Source: CAZJQT01 sp964604415 (GTDB taxonomy: Bacteria > Patescibacteriota > Saccharimonadia > Saccharimonadales > CAZJQT01). Taken from it: a stretch of DNA of 37,580 nucleotides. The notes below the pieces were generated by a model, which did not search any database, was not told the origin of the DNA, and saw nothing but the letters and a program-made list of their open reading frames with translations. Within the stretch, counting starts at the first letter, position 1; every line of letters begins with the position of its first letter. Both the position numbers and the translations under genes were made by a program. Location: positions 1 through 37,580 of the forward strand of contig CAZRYT010000004.1 of the NCBI GenBank assembly GCA_964604415.1, read 5' to 3'. This document shows positions 16,538 through 24,779 of this stretch, piece after piece.

Positions 16538-16780
16538 ATGGATGCCGCTAAAATGCTAAGTAATCCTGAGATCATAAAGAATATCGACTTTGCCGCTCAC
16601 AGACTGGATGAGAATGAAATGTATTACTTCCGTACTGCCGTAACTAGGTCATTAGAGCAAGTAGTTGTTGTTTGCACTGATCCCTTGGATCAAGGCATTA
16701 TGGAAGTCCAGTATGCATCGGGTATTACCACAGGGGCTTTAAACGCGCTAATAGCGACACGAGGAGCTAGCCATGAGTAG
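16538..16780 (+). CDS. Unknown 80-residue protein inserted between rplB and rpsS
   Basis: ATG 16538 follows AAGAGG by 8 nt and lies two bases after the rplB stop; its 3' end overlaps rpsS by 8 nt. rplB and rpsS are normally adjacent, so this is a lineage-specific insertion that has been fully integrated into the operon. The protein is small, soluble and slightly acidic, with one Cys (VVVVCTDPLDQG). No family recognised. Confidence 0.72.
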   Translation: MDAAKMLSNPEIIKNIDFAAHRLDENEMYYFRTAVTRSLEQVVVVCTDPLDQGIMEVQYASGITTGALNALIATRGASHE

Positions 16781-17060
16781 ATCACTCAAAAAGGGACCAT
16801 TTATAGATCCAAAGCTGGCGAAAAAAGTCGCGGCTTTGGGCTCTGAGGATCGTACCATCATCAAAACTTGGGCTAGGGCAAGCACGATTGCACCTGAATT
16901 TGTGGGTCGCACAATAGCTGTCCACAACGGTAAAGTCCACGTCCCCGTTTTTATCACCGAAAACATGGTTGGCCACAAGTTAGGTGAATTCAGTCCAACT
17001 CGTAAATTCCGTAAACACGGTGGTAAGTTAGCTAAAGGTCCAGCCGAGGTAGCTTCATGA
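16773..17060 (+). CDS. rpsS: 30S ribosomal protein S19
   Basis: 95 residues with GAGGAG (16761-16766) 6 nt upstream. Typical start MSRSLKKGPFIDPKLAKKV and core NMVGHKLGEFSPTRKFR. S19 is in the 30S head and, with S13, contacts the A-site finger. It overlaps the small ORF before it by 8 nt and rplV after it by 4 nt. Confidence 0.98.
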   Translation: MSRSLKKGPFIDPKLAKKVAALGSEDRTIIKTWARASTIAPEFVGRTIAVHNGKVHVPVFITENMVGHKLGEFSPTRKFRKHGGKLAKGPAEVAS

Positions 17061-17431
17061 GCGTTCAAGCCGTAGCTAAGGGTGTTTGGATGAGCCCACG
17101 CAAAGTTGGCGTGGTAGCGGCGCTGGTGCGTGGTCGCACTGTGGCGGATGCTATTACTATTCTAGATCACACCCCACGCCGCTCAGCACTGGCTGTCAAG
17201 AAAGTTATAGAGAGCGCTAAAGCTAACGCTGACCATAACCACCAACTAAAACCAGACACGCTGAGAATTGTGTCTATTTCTGTTAGCCCTGGCGCGACTT
17301 ATGGCCGCCAACGTCCAGCAGCCCATGGCCGTGCTTTGCCATTTAGACGCCGCACTAGCCATATCTATGTTGTAGTTGACGGTGAAAAGCGGGTTGCCAA
17401 GAAACCAGCCACCAAAAAGGAGACCAAATAA
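17057..17431 (+). CDS. rplV: 50S ribosomal protein L22
   Basis: 124 residues. WMSPRKVGVVAALVRGRTV and PRRSALAVKKVIESAKANA are family signatures. The tunnel-lining hairpin ends in RRRTSHIYVVVDGE. The last ~15 residues form a Lys/Thr tail. L22 narrows the exit tunnel together with L4 and is a macrolide-resistance locus in other bacteria. TAATG overlap with rpsC. Confidence 0.97.
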   Translation: MSVQAVAKGVWMSPRKVGVVAALVRGRTVADAITILDHTPRRSALAVKKVIESAKANADHNHQLKPDTLRIVSISVSPGATYGRQRPAAHGRALPFRRRTSHIYVVVDGEKRVAKKPATKKETK

Positions 17432-18063
17432 TGGGTCAAAAAGTTAATCCAATCAGCATGCGTCTGCAGGTCAACAAGAACTGGCGTAGCAAATGGTTCG
17501 CAAACAAGCGCGAATATGCCAAATTCCTTGGTAATGACTTGGCTGTACGCCGTTATATTGATAAACAAGTTGGCAGCCGCGGCGGTATCCAAACCGTTGA
17601 TATTGAGCGTTCACCAAACTTGGTAACTATTACTATCAACACCGCTAAAGCCGGTGTGGTAATTGGCCGTGGTGGTGCTGGTGCCCAACTATTGAAGGCA
17701 GATATTGAGAAGATTTATAACATTCCCGTTAGAATTAACATCGAAGAAATCAAAAAGCCCGAGCTTTACGCCAAGTTAGTGGCTGAGAACATTGCTCACC
17801 AGCTGGAACGACGCATTGCCTTCAGGCGTGCTGTCAAACAAGCTGCAGCGGCAACTATGCGGGCTGGCGCCAAAGGCATCCGTATTGAAGTAGCTGGACG
17901 ATTAGGTGGATCAGACATGTCCAGACGGGAAAAAACCGTTGAAGGCAGCGTACCATTGCACACCATCAGAGCAGATATTGATTTCCATAAAACTGCCGCT
18001 ATGTACCCAGGTTCTGGGCTGATTGGCGTCAAAGTTTGGATCTATAAGGGAGAGGTTAGCTAA
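17431..18063 (+). CDS. rpsC: 30S ribosomal protein S3
   Basis: 210 residues. The N-terminus MGQKVNPISMRLQVNKNWRS and the KH domain with VIGRGGAGAQLLKADIEK identify it; the C-terminal domain (GRLGGSDMSRREKTVEG) is complete but lacks the long tail of some species. S3 forms part of the mRNA entry channel and helicase site. Confidence 0.98.
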   Translation: MGQKVNPISMRLQVNKNWRSKWFANKREYAKFLGNDLAVRRYIDKQVGSRGGIQTVDIERSPNLVTITINTAKAGVVIGRGGAGAQLLKADIEKIYNIPVRINIEEIKKPELYAKLVAENIAHQLERRIAFRRAVKQAAAATMRAGAKGIRIEVAGRLGGSDMSRREKTVEGSVPLHTIRADIDFHKTAAMYPGSGLIGVKVWIYKGEVS

Positions 18064-18064
18064 G

Positions 18065-18478
18065 ATGTTAATGCCAAAGCGTCAAAAGCACCGCAAGGTG
18101 TTCAAGGGCAAAATCCGTGGCGTGGCCACGGCTGGCAATGAAATTGCTTTTGGCCAATACGCTTTGAGCGCTCAGGAACATGAGCGCATCTCGGCGCGGC
18201 AGATTGAGTCAGCCCGTCAGGCTATGACCCGCTATATCAAGCGCGGTGGTAAAATCTGGATCAGAATTTTCCCTCACACCCCTGTTAGCCGCAAGCCTCA
18301 AGACGTTAAGATGGGCTCAGGCAAAGGTAACCCAGAGTTTTACGTTGCCAAGGTCCGTCCTGGCACTATCCTGTTTGAGATGCAGGGGATTACAGAGGAA
18401 GTCGCCCGTGAAGCCATGCGTTTGGCCGCTCACAAACTGCCTATCAAGACCAAGTTTCTGATAAAGGAGGAAGCGTAG
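18065..18478 (+). CDS. rplP: 50S ribosomal protein L16
   Basis: 137 residues from ATG 18065 (MLMPKRQKHRKVFKGKIRG), which matches the normal L16 N-terminus; an in-frame start at 18023 inside rpsC is rejected. KIWIRIFPHTPVSRKPQ and MGSGKGNPEFYVAKVRPG are diagnostic. L16 helps position the A-site tRNA in the 50S subunit. Confidence 0.98.
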   Translation: MLMPKRQKHRKVFKGKIRGVATAGNEIAFGQYALSAQEHERISARQIESARQAMTRYIKRGGKIWIRIFPHTPVSRKPQDVKMGSGKGNPEFYVAKVRPGTILFEMQGITEEVAREAMRLAAHKLPIKTKFLIKEEA

Positions 18479-18479
18479 T

Positions 18480-18680
18480 ATGAAAATCGCCGAAATCCGT
18501 AAACTCAAGACTGATACACTGGCAGCAGAAAGCACCAAACTACGCGAGGAAATCGTGGAGCTTAGGCGCCGTATACACCTGGGCGAAACCACCAACATCC
18601 GCCAGTTGCGCAACAAGCGCAAGGATCTAGCGCGCATTCTAACCGTATTATCTGAACAACTTACTAAGGAGACCGTCTAA
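18480..18680 (+). CDS. rpmC: 50S ribosomal protein L29
   Basis: 66 residues. AAGGAGG near the end of rplP supports ATG 18480. Two-helix L29 pattern: MKIAEIRKLKTDTLAAES and later RQLRNKRKDLARILTVLSEQ. L29 sits by L23 at the tunnel exit. TAATG overlap with rpsQ. Confidence 0.95.
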   Translation: MKIAEIRKLKTDTLAAESTKLREEIVELRRRIHLGETTNIRQLRNKRKDLARILTVLSEQLTKETV

Positions 18681-19015
18681 TGGCTAAAACACTTACTGGT
18701 ATTGTGACATCTGATAAAGTTGATAAGACTATTGTGGTTAAGATTTCTAGCCGCCTTACTCATCCTATCTACAAAAAGCAATATTCTGTCAGCAAGAAGG
18801 TCATGGCCCATGATGAATCAAACGAGGCCAAAATGGGCGATCGCGTGATTATTGCCGAGACTAAACCACTTAGTGCTAGAAAACGTTTTACGCTGCACAA
18901 AGTTGCCGAGCGGGCTGCTATCCAGCACCAGGAACCAGAACTTGACCTACCAGAGAAAGAAAAGCCAGCTGACAAACCAGCTAAAACCGTCAAAACCGAG
19001 GAGACGGCCGAATGA
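18680..19015 (+). CDS. rpsQ: 30S ribosomal protein S17 with a C-terminal tail
   Basis: 111 residues against ~84 usual. The OB-fold core is clear (GIVTSDKVDKTIVVKISSRL; KMGDRVIIAETKPLSARKRF). The extra ~27 residues are Pro/Lys/Glu/Thr-rich and probably disordered. S17 is a primary binder of the 16S 5' domain. Overlaps rplN by four bases. Confidence 0.97.
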   Translation: MAKTLTGIVTSDKVDKTIVVKISSRLTHPIYKKQYSVSKKVMAHDESNEAKMGDRVIIAETKPLSARKRFTLHKVAERAAIQHQEPELDLPEKEKPADKPAKTVKTEETAE

Positions 19016-19380
19016 TTCAGCAAGAAAGCCGGTTAAATGTCTGCGATAACTCGGGCGCCAAGGAAATCTTGTGCATACGAGTACTTGGTGGTACTCGCCG
19101 GCGTTACGCCCGGGTTGGCGACACTATTGTTGCCAGCGTCAAAGTTGCTACGCCAAACGGCCAGGTCAAGAAAAAGTCAGTTGTTCGGGCCGTGGTTGTG
19201 CGTACCCGCGATAAAATCAATCGCAAGGACGGTTCGACTATCAAATTTGACGACAACGCTGCGGTAATTATTGGCGAAGACAAACTGCCTAAGGCTACCC
19301 GCATTTTTGGCCCAGTCCCGCGTGAGCTGCGCGAACAAGGCTTTGCTAAGATAATCAGCCTTGCACCGGAGGTCCTATGA
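19012..19380 (+). CDS. rplN: 50S ribosomal protein L14
   Basis: 122 residues, normal length. MIQQESRLNVCDNSGAKEI and VGDTIVASVKVATPNGQVKK are signatures, and the C-terminal GPVPRELREQGFAKIISLAP is typical. L14 lies at the subunit interface (bridges B5 and B8) and is the docking site of RsfS where that exists. ATGA overlaps on both sides. Confidence 0.98.
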   Translation: MIQQESRLNVCDNSGAKEILCIRVLGGTRRRYARVGDTIVASVKVATPNGQVKKKSVVRAVVVRTRDKINRKDGSTIKFDDNAAVIIGEDKLPKATRIFGPVPRELREQGFAKIISLAPEVL

Positions 19381-19706
19381 GCGTAATCTATAAAATCCGG
19401 CTCAATAAGGGTGACAACGTGGTCGTTTTGAGTGGCAAATACAAGGGCAAGACTGGCAAAGTTTTGGCTACTCACCCAGACCTAAACAAAGTCACAGTTG
19501 AAGGTATTAACATTGTCAAAAAACACGTCAAGAAGGACCGCAATCACCCAACCGGCGACATTGTTGAGCTAACTAAACCAATTTGGGTTAGCAAGGTCGC
19601 TATAGTTGAACCAACCAGCAAGAAGCCCAGCAGGATTGGCTACAAAGTCGACAAAGACGGCAATAAGACACGCGTCTTTAAGCGCAATAACAAGGAAGTT
19701 AAATGA
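19377..19706 (+). CDS. rplX: 50S ribosomal protein L24
   Basis: 109 residues. The KOW motif is in GDNVVVLSGKYKGKTGKVL and the second segment KVTVEGINIVKKHVKKDR is conserved. L24 is an assembly initiator near the 23S 5' end. No zinc site. It overlaps the rplE start (ATGATG). Confidence 0.97.
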   Translation: MSVIYKIRLNKGDNVVVLSGKYKGKTGKVLATHPDLNKVTVEGINIVKKHVKKDRNHPTGDIVELTKPIWVSKVAIVEPTSKKPSRIGYKVDKDGNKTRVFKRNNKEVK

Positions 19707-20332
19707 TGGCTACCAAGGAAAAACCAGTGGAAACAGCGGCAAAACCTGGCAAAACTCAGGTAGTTTCAGCACGCTTGAAAGTCATGTATGAAGCTGAGCT
19801 GGTCAAACAACTCAAAGACGAATTAAAACTGGACAACGTTCATGAGGCACCAAGGCTAGAGAAGATTGTAGTCAATGTTGGTCTAGGCCGTGCTAAAGAT
19901 GACAAAAAAATGATAGAGACAGCTACTAACACTCTGCGTAGAATAACTGGACAAGAACCACTAGAAACTTTTGCTAAGAAGTCAATTGCTAGCTTCAAGC
20001 TACGTGAAGGCAACAAAATTGGCATCAAAGTGACACTGCGCGGCGATCGTATGTATGAGTTTCTAGACCGTCTAGTAAACATCGTCATGCCAAGACTACG
20101 TGACTTCCATGGTGTTAGCGTTAAGGCTTTTGATAAGTCCGGCAATTACAGCATTGGCATGAATGATCAATCAGTATTCCCAGAACTGACGTTTGAAGAA
20201 ACTACCACTGTTCATGGCTTGCAGGTAGTTTTGGTTATCAAAGCCAGCGACCCAAGTCATTCCAGACTATTGCTAGAAAAGTTTGGTCTACCATTTGAAA
20301 AGACTGACAACCAACCTAAGGAGGAGAAATAA
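19703..20332 (+). CDS. rplE: 50S ribosomal protein L5 with an N-terminal extension
   Basis: 209 residues. ATG 19703 overlaps the rplX stop; ATG 19706 is an equally good alternative. The family core starts near residue 24 (RLKVMYEAELVKQLKDE) and includes RLEKIVVNVGLGRA and the P-loop region RLRDFHGVSVKAFDKSGNY. The first ~23 residues are Lys/Ala/Pro/Thr-rich. L5 binds 5S rRNA and contacts P-site tRNA. Confidence 0.97.
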   Translation: MMATKEKPVETAAKPGKTQVVSARLKVMYEAELVKQLKDELKLDNVHEAPRLEKIVVNVGLGRAKDDKKMIETATNTLRRITGQEPLETFAKKSIASFKLREGNKIGIKVTLRGDRMYEFLDRLVNIVMPRLRDFHGVSVKAFDKSGNYSIGMNDQSVFPELTFEETTTVHGLQVVLVIKASDPSHSRLLLEKFGLPFEKTDNQPKEEK

Positions 20333-20333
20333 G

Positions 20334-20603
20334 ATGGCTAGAAAATCAAACATCGCTCGCGACGCTAAACGCAAAGTCATGATTGAAAGATATGCGGCCA
20401 AACGGGCAGAGCTTAAATCTGTTGGTGACCGCGACGGTTTGCATCTGTTACCGCGCAACTCTTCACCAACCCGCCGCAAAAACCGCTGTGAAGAAACCGG
20501 CAGACCTAGGGCTTATATGCGCCAGTTTGGCATGAGTCGTTTATCATTCCGTGAACACGCCTCTAAGGGCGAAATTCCCGGTGTAACTAAGGCTAGCTGG
20601 TAA
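20334..20603 (+). CDS. rpsN: 30S ribosomal protein S14, zinc-free form
   Basis: 89 residues from ATG 20334, after AAGGAGG; an upstream in-frame start at 20283 lies within rplE and is rejected. This is the longer form without the CxxC...CxxC ribbon: the region reads RNSSPTRRKNRCEETGRPR, with one Cys only. C-terminus MRQFGMSRLSFREHASKGEI is typical. S14 helps assemble the 30S head. Confidence 0.97.
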   Translation: MARKSNIARDAKRKVMIERYAAKRAELKSVGDRDGLHLLPRNSSPTRRKNRCEETGRPRAYMRQFGMSRLSFREHASKGEIPGVTKASW

Positions 20604-20612
20604 GGAGAGAAT

Positions 20613-21014
20613 ATGTCATTGACTTCAACTGACCCAATTGCCGACATGTTATCTAGAATCCGCAATGCTTGCCGGGTTAATAAAGCTGAGGTGGTTTTGC
20701 CGCACTCCAAAGTTAAACAAGCTGTAGCTGACCTACTTAAAGACAATAGATACATTCTGGACTATCACGTTACGGATGTGTCTGTTGGCAAAAGCCTGAC
20801 GCTAGTTCTAAATTCTGAAAACACCAATTCACCAATTAGCGAGATTAAGCGATTGAGTACACCCGGACGCCGCGTTTACGCCGCTGCCAGCAAAATCCCA
20901 TCTGTTAAGCAAGGCCGTGGCATCATCATCCTGTCTACTAGCAAGGGTCTGATGACCGGTAAAGAAGCTCGCCGCCAACACATTGGTGGTGAGTTAATCT
21001 GCGAGGTCTATTAG
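20613..21014 (+). CDS. rpsH: 30S ribosomal protein S8
   Basis: 133 residues; AAGGAGAG precedes the ATG. Start SLTSTDPIADMLSRIRNACR and end STSKGLMTGKEARRQHIGGE are diagnostic. S8 binds the 16S central domain and, in E. coli, represses the spc operon by binding its mRNA. Whether that occurs here is not visible. A microprotein gene follows after one base. Confidence 0.98.
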   Translation: MSLTSTDPIADMLSRIRNACRVNKAEVVLPHSKVKQAVADLLKDNRYILDYHVTDVSVGKSLTLVLNSENTNSPISEIKRLSTPGRRVYAAASKIPSVKQGRGIIILSTSKGLMTGKEARRQHIGGELICEVY

Positions 21015-21015
21015 T

Positions 21016-21123
21016 ATGAGCATCACCATACCGTCAACAGTAGTTTCTACTATTATTACAATCAGTCTAGCTACTTATGTAGGCATTAGGCTTCGTGATA
21101 AGAAAGATAAGAAGGGCAAATAA
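21016..21123 (+). CDS. 35-residue single-span membrane microprotein between rpsH and rplF
   Basis: ATG 21016 lies one base after the rpsH stop; the ORF ends at TAA 21123, one base before the rplF ATG. It encodes a short hydrophobic helix (VVSTIITISLATYVGIRL, about residues 9-26) followed by a strongly basic tail (RDKKDKKGK), the usual layout of an N-out/C-in single-pass microprotein. rpsH and rplF are normally adjacent. There is no ribosome-binding site, so it would rely on coupling to rpsH. No family recognised; the precise fit makes it likely to be real. Confidence 0.65.
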   Translation: MSITIPSTVVSTIITISLATYVGIRLRDKKDKKGK

Positions 21124-21124
21124 C

Positions 21125-21667
21125 ATGAGTCGTGTCGGTAAACAACCTATCAAAATCCCCGCTGGCGTGACCGTGGCGATTGATGATGATCAAGTCACTG
21201 TGGCTGGCAATAAAGGCACATTGACCCAGTTCACTATGCCTGATATTGACGTTAAACAAGCCGACGAGGAAATTGTAGTTACCCGCGCCAATGACGAGCC
21301 AAAAGTCCGTTCCAAACACGGTCTGATGCGCTCATTGGTTAACAACATGGTGGTTGGCGTTAGCGAAGGCTTCTCTAAGCAGCTAGAGATCAACGGTGTT
21401 GGTTTTAGGGTTAGCTTGGCTGGCAATGAGCTGAACTTTAGTCTTGGCTTCTCCCACCCTGTTAAATACCAGCTGCCAGAAGGCATAACCGCCGTTGTTG
21501 AGCAGAACATTATTACTATCACTGGCATTAATAAACAATTGGTTGGCCAGGTTGCAGCTGAAATCCGCAGTCTAAAGAAACCTGAGCCATATAAAGGCAA
21601 AGGCATCAAGTACGTTGGTGAAAGAATTATCCGCAAGAGCGGTAAATCTGGTAAGGAAAAGGCTTAA
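21125..21667 (+). CDS. rplF: 50S ribosomal protein L6
   Basis: 180 residues from ATG 21125 (MSRVGKQPIKIPAGV), the standard L6 start; an upstream in-frame codon at 21095 would lie in the microprotein gene. C-terminal signature PEPYKGKGIKYVGERIIRK. L6 lies near the sarcin-ricin loop. Confidence 0.98.
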   Translation: MSRVGKQPIKIPAGVTVAIDDDQVTVAGNKGTLTQFTMPDIDVKQADEEIVVTRANDEPKVRSKHGLMRSLVNNMVVGVSEGFSKQLEINGVGFRVSLAGNELNFSLGFSHPVKYQLPEGITAVVEQNIITITGINKQLVGQVAAEIRSLKKPEPYKGKGIKYVGERIIRKSGKSGKEKA

Positions 21668-21668
21668 T

Positions 21669-22025
21669 ATGAACAGACTGGCACACACTAGAAACAATTT
21701 AATGCGTCGCAAAACGCGTATTCGCCACAATATTAGCGGCACGGCCAAGCGACCTAGAATGACTGTATTCATTAGCAATCAGAACATTAGCGTCCAGCTG
21801 ATTGATGATGAGAAGCAAAATACACTGCTACAAGTTACTACCGCTGGCAGCAAACAGCCCAAAGGGACTATGACCGACAAAGCCGTTTGGGTTGGGGCAG
21901 AGATTGCCAAAAAGAGTAAAGCCAAGAACATCAAGACAGTAGTTTTTGATAGGAACGGCAAACTATACCATGGTAGGATTAAGGCTCTAGCTGACGCAGC
22001 CAGAGAGAATGGATTGGAGTTATAA
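21669..22025 (+). CDS. rplR: 50S ribosomal protein L18
   Basis: 118 residues from ATG 21669, one base after rplF. RRKTRIRHNISGTAKRPRM and VVFDRNGKLYHGRIKALAD are diagnostic. It binds 5S rRNA together with L5. TAATG overlap with rpsE. Confidence 0.97.
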   Translation: MNRLAHTRNNLMRRKTRIRHNISGTAKRPRMTVFISNQNISVQLIDDEKQNTLLQVTTAGSKQPKGTMTDKAVWVGAEIAKKSKAKNIKTVVFDRNGKLYHGRIKALADAARENGLEL

Positions 22026-22699
22026 TGGCCGAACAAACCGCCCCACCACAGAGCTTTCATACCGAAACTAGCGGCACATTACGTGCGGCCGGATCACGTG
22101 GTGGTGGCCAAAGACGCCGCAACAACGACCGTGGTGAGATTGAGGTCAAGCAGTACGACGAACGTGTAGTCAACATTGACCGGGTTGCCCGCGTTGTTAA
22201 AGGCGGCCGACGTTTCCGTTTCCGCGCACTTGTTATTATCGGTGACCACAACGGCAAGGTTGGCATGGGTATTTCCAAAGGCGCTGATGTAACTACAGCA
22301 GTTACCAAAGCCGTGGAAGTAGCCAAGAAAAACCTGATAAAAATGGAAATCGTTAACGACACTATTGCCCATGAAATCACTACCAAAATTGGTGGTGCCA
22401 AGATTATGATTAAGCCCGCCAGCGCTGGTACTGGTCTTATTGCCGGCGGTGTCGTGCGCACCATTCTGGAAGTCGCCGGTGTCAAGAACGCTTTATCTAA
22501 GTCACTAGGGTCTAGCAGTAAGATTAATACATCTTACGCAACTCTAAGTGCCTTGCAGTCCATCCAGCACCCTGATAAATGGCTAACTCGGCGACCTAGG
22601 AGTGCCGTTAAATCAGCTGAAAAGAAAGCTGAACCTGCTACTAAGGCCAAAGTTGCCGCCAAGAAGCCGGTTGCACCTAAAAAGGCGGCCAAGAAATGA
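22025..22699 (+). CDS. rpsE: 30S ribosomal protein S5 with extended termini
   Basis: 224 residues against ~166 in E. coli. Core motifs: RVVKGGRRFRFRALVIIGD, GKVGMGISKGADV and GTGLIAGGVVRTILEVAGV. About 35 extra N-terminal residues are Gly/Arg-rich and ~30 extra C-terminal residues are Lys/Ala/Pro-rich. S5 shapes the mRNA entry and affects fidelity. The next gene is rplO; rpmD (L30), usually here, is absent. Confidence 0.97.
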   Translation: MAEQTAPPQSFHTETSGTLRAAGSRGGGQRRRNNDRGEIEVKQYDERVVNIDRVARVVKGGRRFRFRALVIIGDHNGKVGMGISKGADVTTAVTKAVEVAKKNLIKMEIVNDTIAHEITTKIGGAKIMIKPASAGTGLIAGGVVRTILEVAGVKNALSKSLGSSSKINTSYATLSALQSIQHPDKWLTRRPRSAVKSAEKKAEPATKAKVAAKKPVAPKKAAKK

Positions 22700-23166
22700 A
22701 ATTCAACGATTTAAATGTAGTTAAAAAGCAAAGCACTAAGCGCGTCGGCCGCGGTATTGCTGCTGGCCAAGGTAAAACGGCTGGCCGTGGTACCAAGGGT
22801 CAAAAGTCTCGGGCAGGTAGCTCCAGAAAGCCTGGTTTTGAAGGTGGCCAAAACCCATTGATGCAGCGTTTGCCTAAACTGCGCGGTTTTACTAGCAAAC
22901 GTGACAAAGTAGAGAACGTTTATACCGATCAGCTAAAAGAGGTTGGCGCGGTAGTTGATAACCACACTCTGCATAAAGCTGGTTTGGTTAGCAGTCCGCA
23001 CGTCAATGTTAAGCTAATTGTTGGCAAAGAAGCCGTTAGTGCCAAGCATGACGTTAAGTTGCAAGGTGCAAGCAAGACGGCTATTGAGCAGCTGGGCAAA
23101 AAGGGCGGCAAGTTCAACTTAACTGGGCAAGTCAAACGGGCAAAAGTAGCCAAAAAAGACCAATAA
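22696..23166 (+). CDS. rplO: 50S ribosomal protein L15
   Basis: 156 residues, overlapping rpsE by 4 nt. The Gly/Arg-rich N-terminus GIAAGQGKTAGRGTKGQKSR and GFEGGQNPLMQRLPKLRGF identify it. L15 threads into 23S rRNA late in assembly. It closes the ribosomal block before a 53-nt gap and secY. Confidence 0.97.
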   Translation: MKFNDLNVVKKQSTKRVGRGIAAGQGKTAGRGTKGQKSRAGSSRKPGFEGGQNPLMQRLPKLRGFTSKRDKVENVYTDQLKEVGAVVDNHTLHKAGLVSSPHVNVKLIVGKEAVSAKHDVKLQGASKTAIEQLGKKGGKFNLTGQVKRAKVAKKDQ

Positions 23167-23219
23167 GTCCTGTATACTTGAATTAAATTTAGCAGTCAAA
23201 GAGGGGTTAACAAAAGCGA

Positions 23220-24713
23220 ATGAGCTGGAAAGTCATCTGGCAATCACTCAAAAACAACGAAATGCGTCGGCGTTTGCTGGCCGTTTTGGGTATGTTATTA
23301 GTTTTCCGCATTCTGGCGCACATACCAATCCCCTTATCTAACCCTCAGACTCTCCAGCAAGTCCTCAAAAACATCTTTACGACTGCCCATAATTCGCAGT
23401 TGCTGAGCTTTATTGATGTTCTATCTGGTGGGGCTTTGGCCAATTTCTCTATTATGTTGGTTGGACTTGGCCCATACATTAATGCCTCTATTATCATGCA
23501 ATTACTGACCAAGGCCATTCCGCAGCTGGAAGCGCTGGAAAAAGAAGGTGAATTTGGGCGCAAGAAGATCAACCAATACACCCGTATGCTGACGTTCCCG
23601 CTGGCTTTGATTCAATCTGTTGGGGCTATCTATTTAGTGCGTCAAACCGCCCAACAAATTGGCGGCATTGGTGATATCACGGCTAATACAACTATGCTTC
23701 AGTGGGTGCTGATGGTGGCTTGTCTGACCGGTGGTGCCATGATTCTGATGTGGTTGGGTGAACTCATCACCGAACAGAGCGTGGGTAATGGTATTTCGCT
23801 GCTTATTACAGTTGGTATCGTCAGCCGCTTGCCTAGTACGATTGCGTCCATTTTGAACTCGGTAGTTGATAATTCTAGCCACTTGCATTTACTTGGCCTG
23901 ACTTTGCCTTTCAATGGCCACAGTTTGTTCTATGGATTGCTGATTCTGGCAATCGTGGTGGTAGTGACTGTCCTGGTGGTCAAGCTCAATGAAGCCTCTA
24001 GAAACCTGACGGTTAACTACGCCAAACGTGTGCAGGGCAACCGGGCGTACGGCGGTGTAACCACGACCTTGCCTGTCAAACTCATCACGGCCGGGGTTAT
24101 ACCAATCATCTTTGCGGTGGCCTTCCTAAGTGTGCCAAGTTTTGTCGGGCAGCTCTTGTCAGCGGCACATACTGCACATTGGCAGCATATAGGTACCAAT
24201 CTGGTGCATTGGTTTCAACCGCCCAGCAGTACCACCTTTGCGGCCGGTGGCTGGATTCCGTACATTTACCCAGTAGTCTATTTCCTGCTAGTGTTTGTTT
24301 TTACCTTTTTCTACACCAGCATTACCTTCAACGCCAAAGAAATAGCCGAGAACTTGCAGAAACAGGGCGGTTTCATAGCCGATATCCGTAGTGGTACTCA
24401 AACAGAGAAGTATTTGAGCAAAGTTGTTAACCGTTTGACCTTGTTTGGCGCTCTCAGCCTTGGCATGCTAGCCTTACTACCTATAATTGGCCAGATATTC
24501 CTAAAAACCAACATCGCACTGGGTGGCACCAGTATTTTGATCTTGGTAGCAGTTGCGCTTGAGACACTACGCGCTATAGAATCCCGTGCTCTGATGGTCA
24601 CCTATGACCAGTATGAGCAGAAAGACTACTTCTACGACTCTGCCGACCCAGCCCAAGCCGCCCTTGGTGCCCGCCGCCTACGCTTCCTACCGTTCAAGCG
24701 GCGTGCAAAATAA
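23220..24713 (+). CDS. secY: Protein translocase subunit SecY
   Basis: 497 residues with the ten-helix SecY pattern. Recognisable pieces: LGMLLVFRILAHIPIPL in TM1, the plug/TM2 region FIDVLSGGALANFSIMLVG, LGPYINASIIMQLL, and the C5 cytoplasmic loop FNAKEIAENLQKQGGFIADI, which contacts SecA and the ribosome. It is ~60 residues longer than E. coli SecY, mainly in periplasmic loops (around AAHTAHWQHIGTNLVHWFQ). The upstream gap contains a TATACT (23173-23178) without a clear -35 box; GAGGGG lies 14 nt before the ATG, unusually far. adk and map, the common downstream neighbours, are absent. Confidence 0.97.
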   Translation: MSWKVIWQSLKNNEMRRRLLAVLGMLLVFRILAHIPIPLSNPQTLQQVLKNIFTTAHNSQLLSFIDVLSGGALANFSIMLVGLGPYINASIIMQLLTKAIPQLEALEKEGEFGRKKINQYTRMLTFPLALIQSVGAIYLVRQTAQQIGGIGDITANTTMLQWVLMVACLTGGAMILMWLGELITEQSVGNGISLLITVGIVSRLPSTIASILNSVVDNSSHLHLLGLTLPFNGHSLFYGLLILAIVVVVTVLVVKLNEASRNLTVNYAKRVQGNRAYGGVTTTLPVKLITAGVIPIIFAVAFLSVPSFVGQLLSAAHTAHWQHIGTNLVHWFQPPSSTTFAAGGWIPYIYPVVYFLLVFVFTFFYTSITFNAKEIAENLQKQGGFIADIRSGTQTEKYLSKVVNRLTLFGALSLGMLALLPIIGQIFLKTNIALGGTSILILVAVALETLRAIESRALMVTYDQYEQKDYFYDSADPAQAALGARRLRFLPFKRRAK

Positions 24714-24719
24714 CATTCA

Positions 24720-24748
24720 TTGAACTTTCAATAGCAAGATGTAATAAT
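24720..24748 (+). promoter_or_regulatory. Possible promoter for the gene at 24780
   Basis: TTGAAC (24720-24725), 17-bp spacer, AATAAT (24743-24748), or TAATAA one base earlier with a 16-bp spacer. Reasonable matches directly after secY. Confidence 0.4.
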
Positions 24749-24779
24749 TGGCTTAGATCATATGCAAGCTGGAGGGTTA

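Noticed and set aside
22057..22485. 142-codon reverse ORF opposite rpsE
   Set aside because: Antisense shadow of a well-supported ribosomal gene; low-complexity composition follows from rpsE codon bias. The same applies to other antisense ORFs over rpoC, fusA, rplF and L5.
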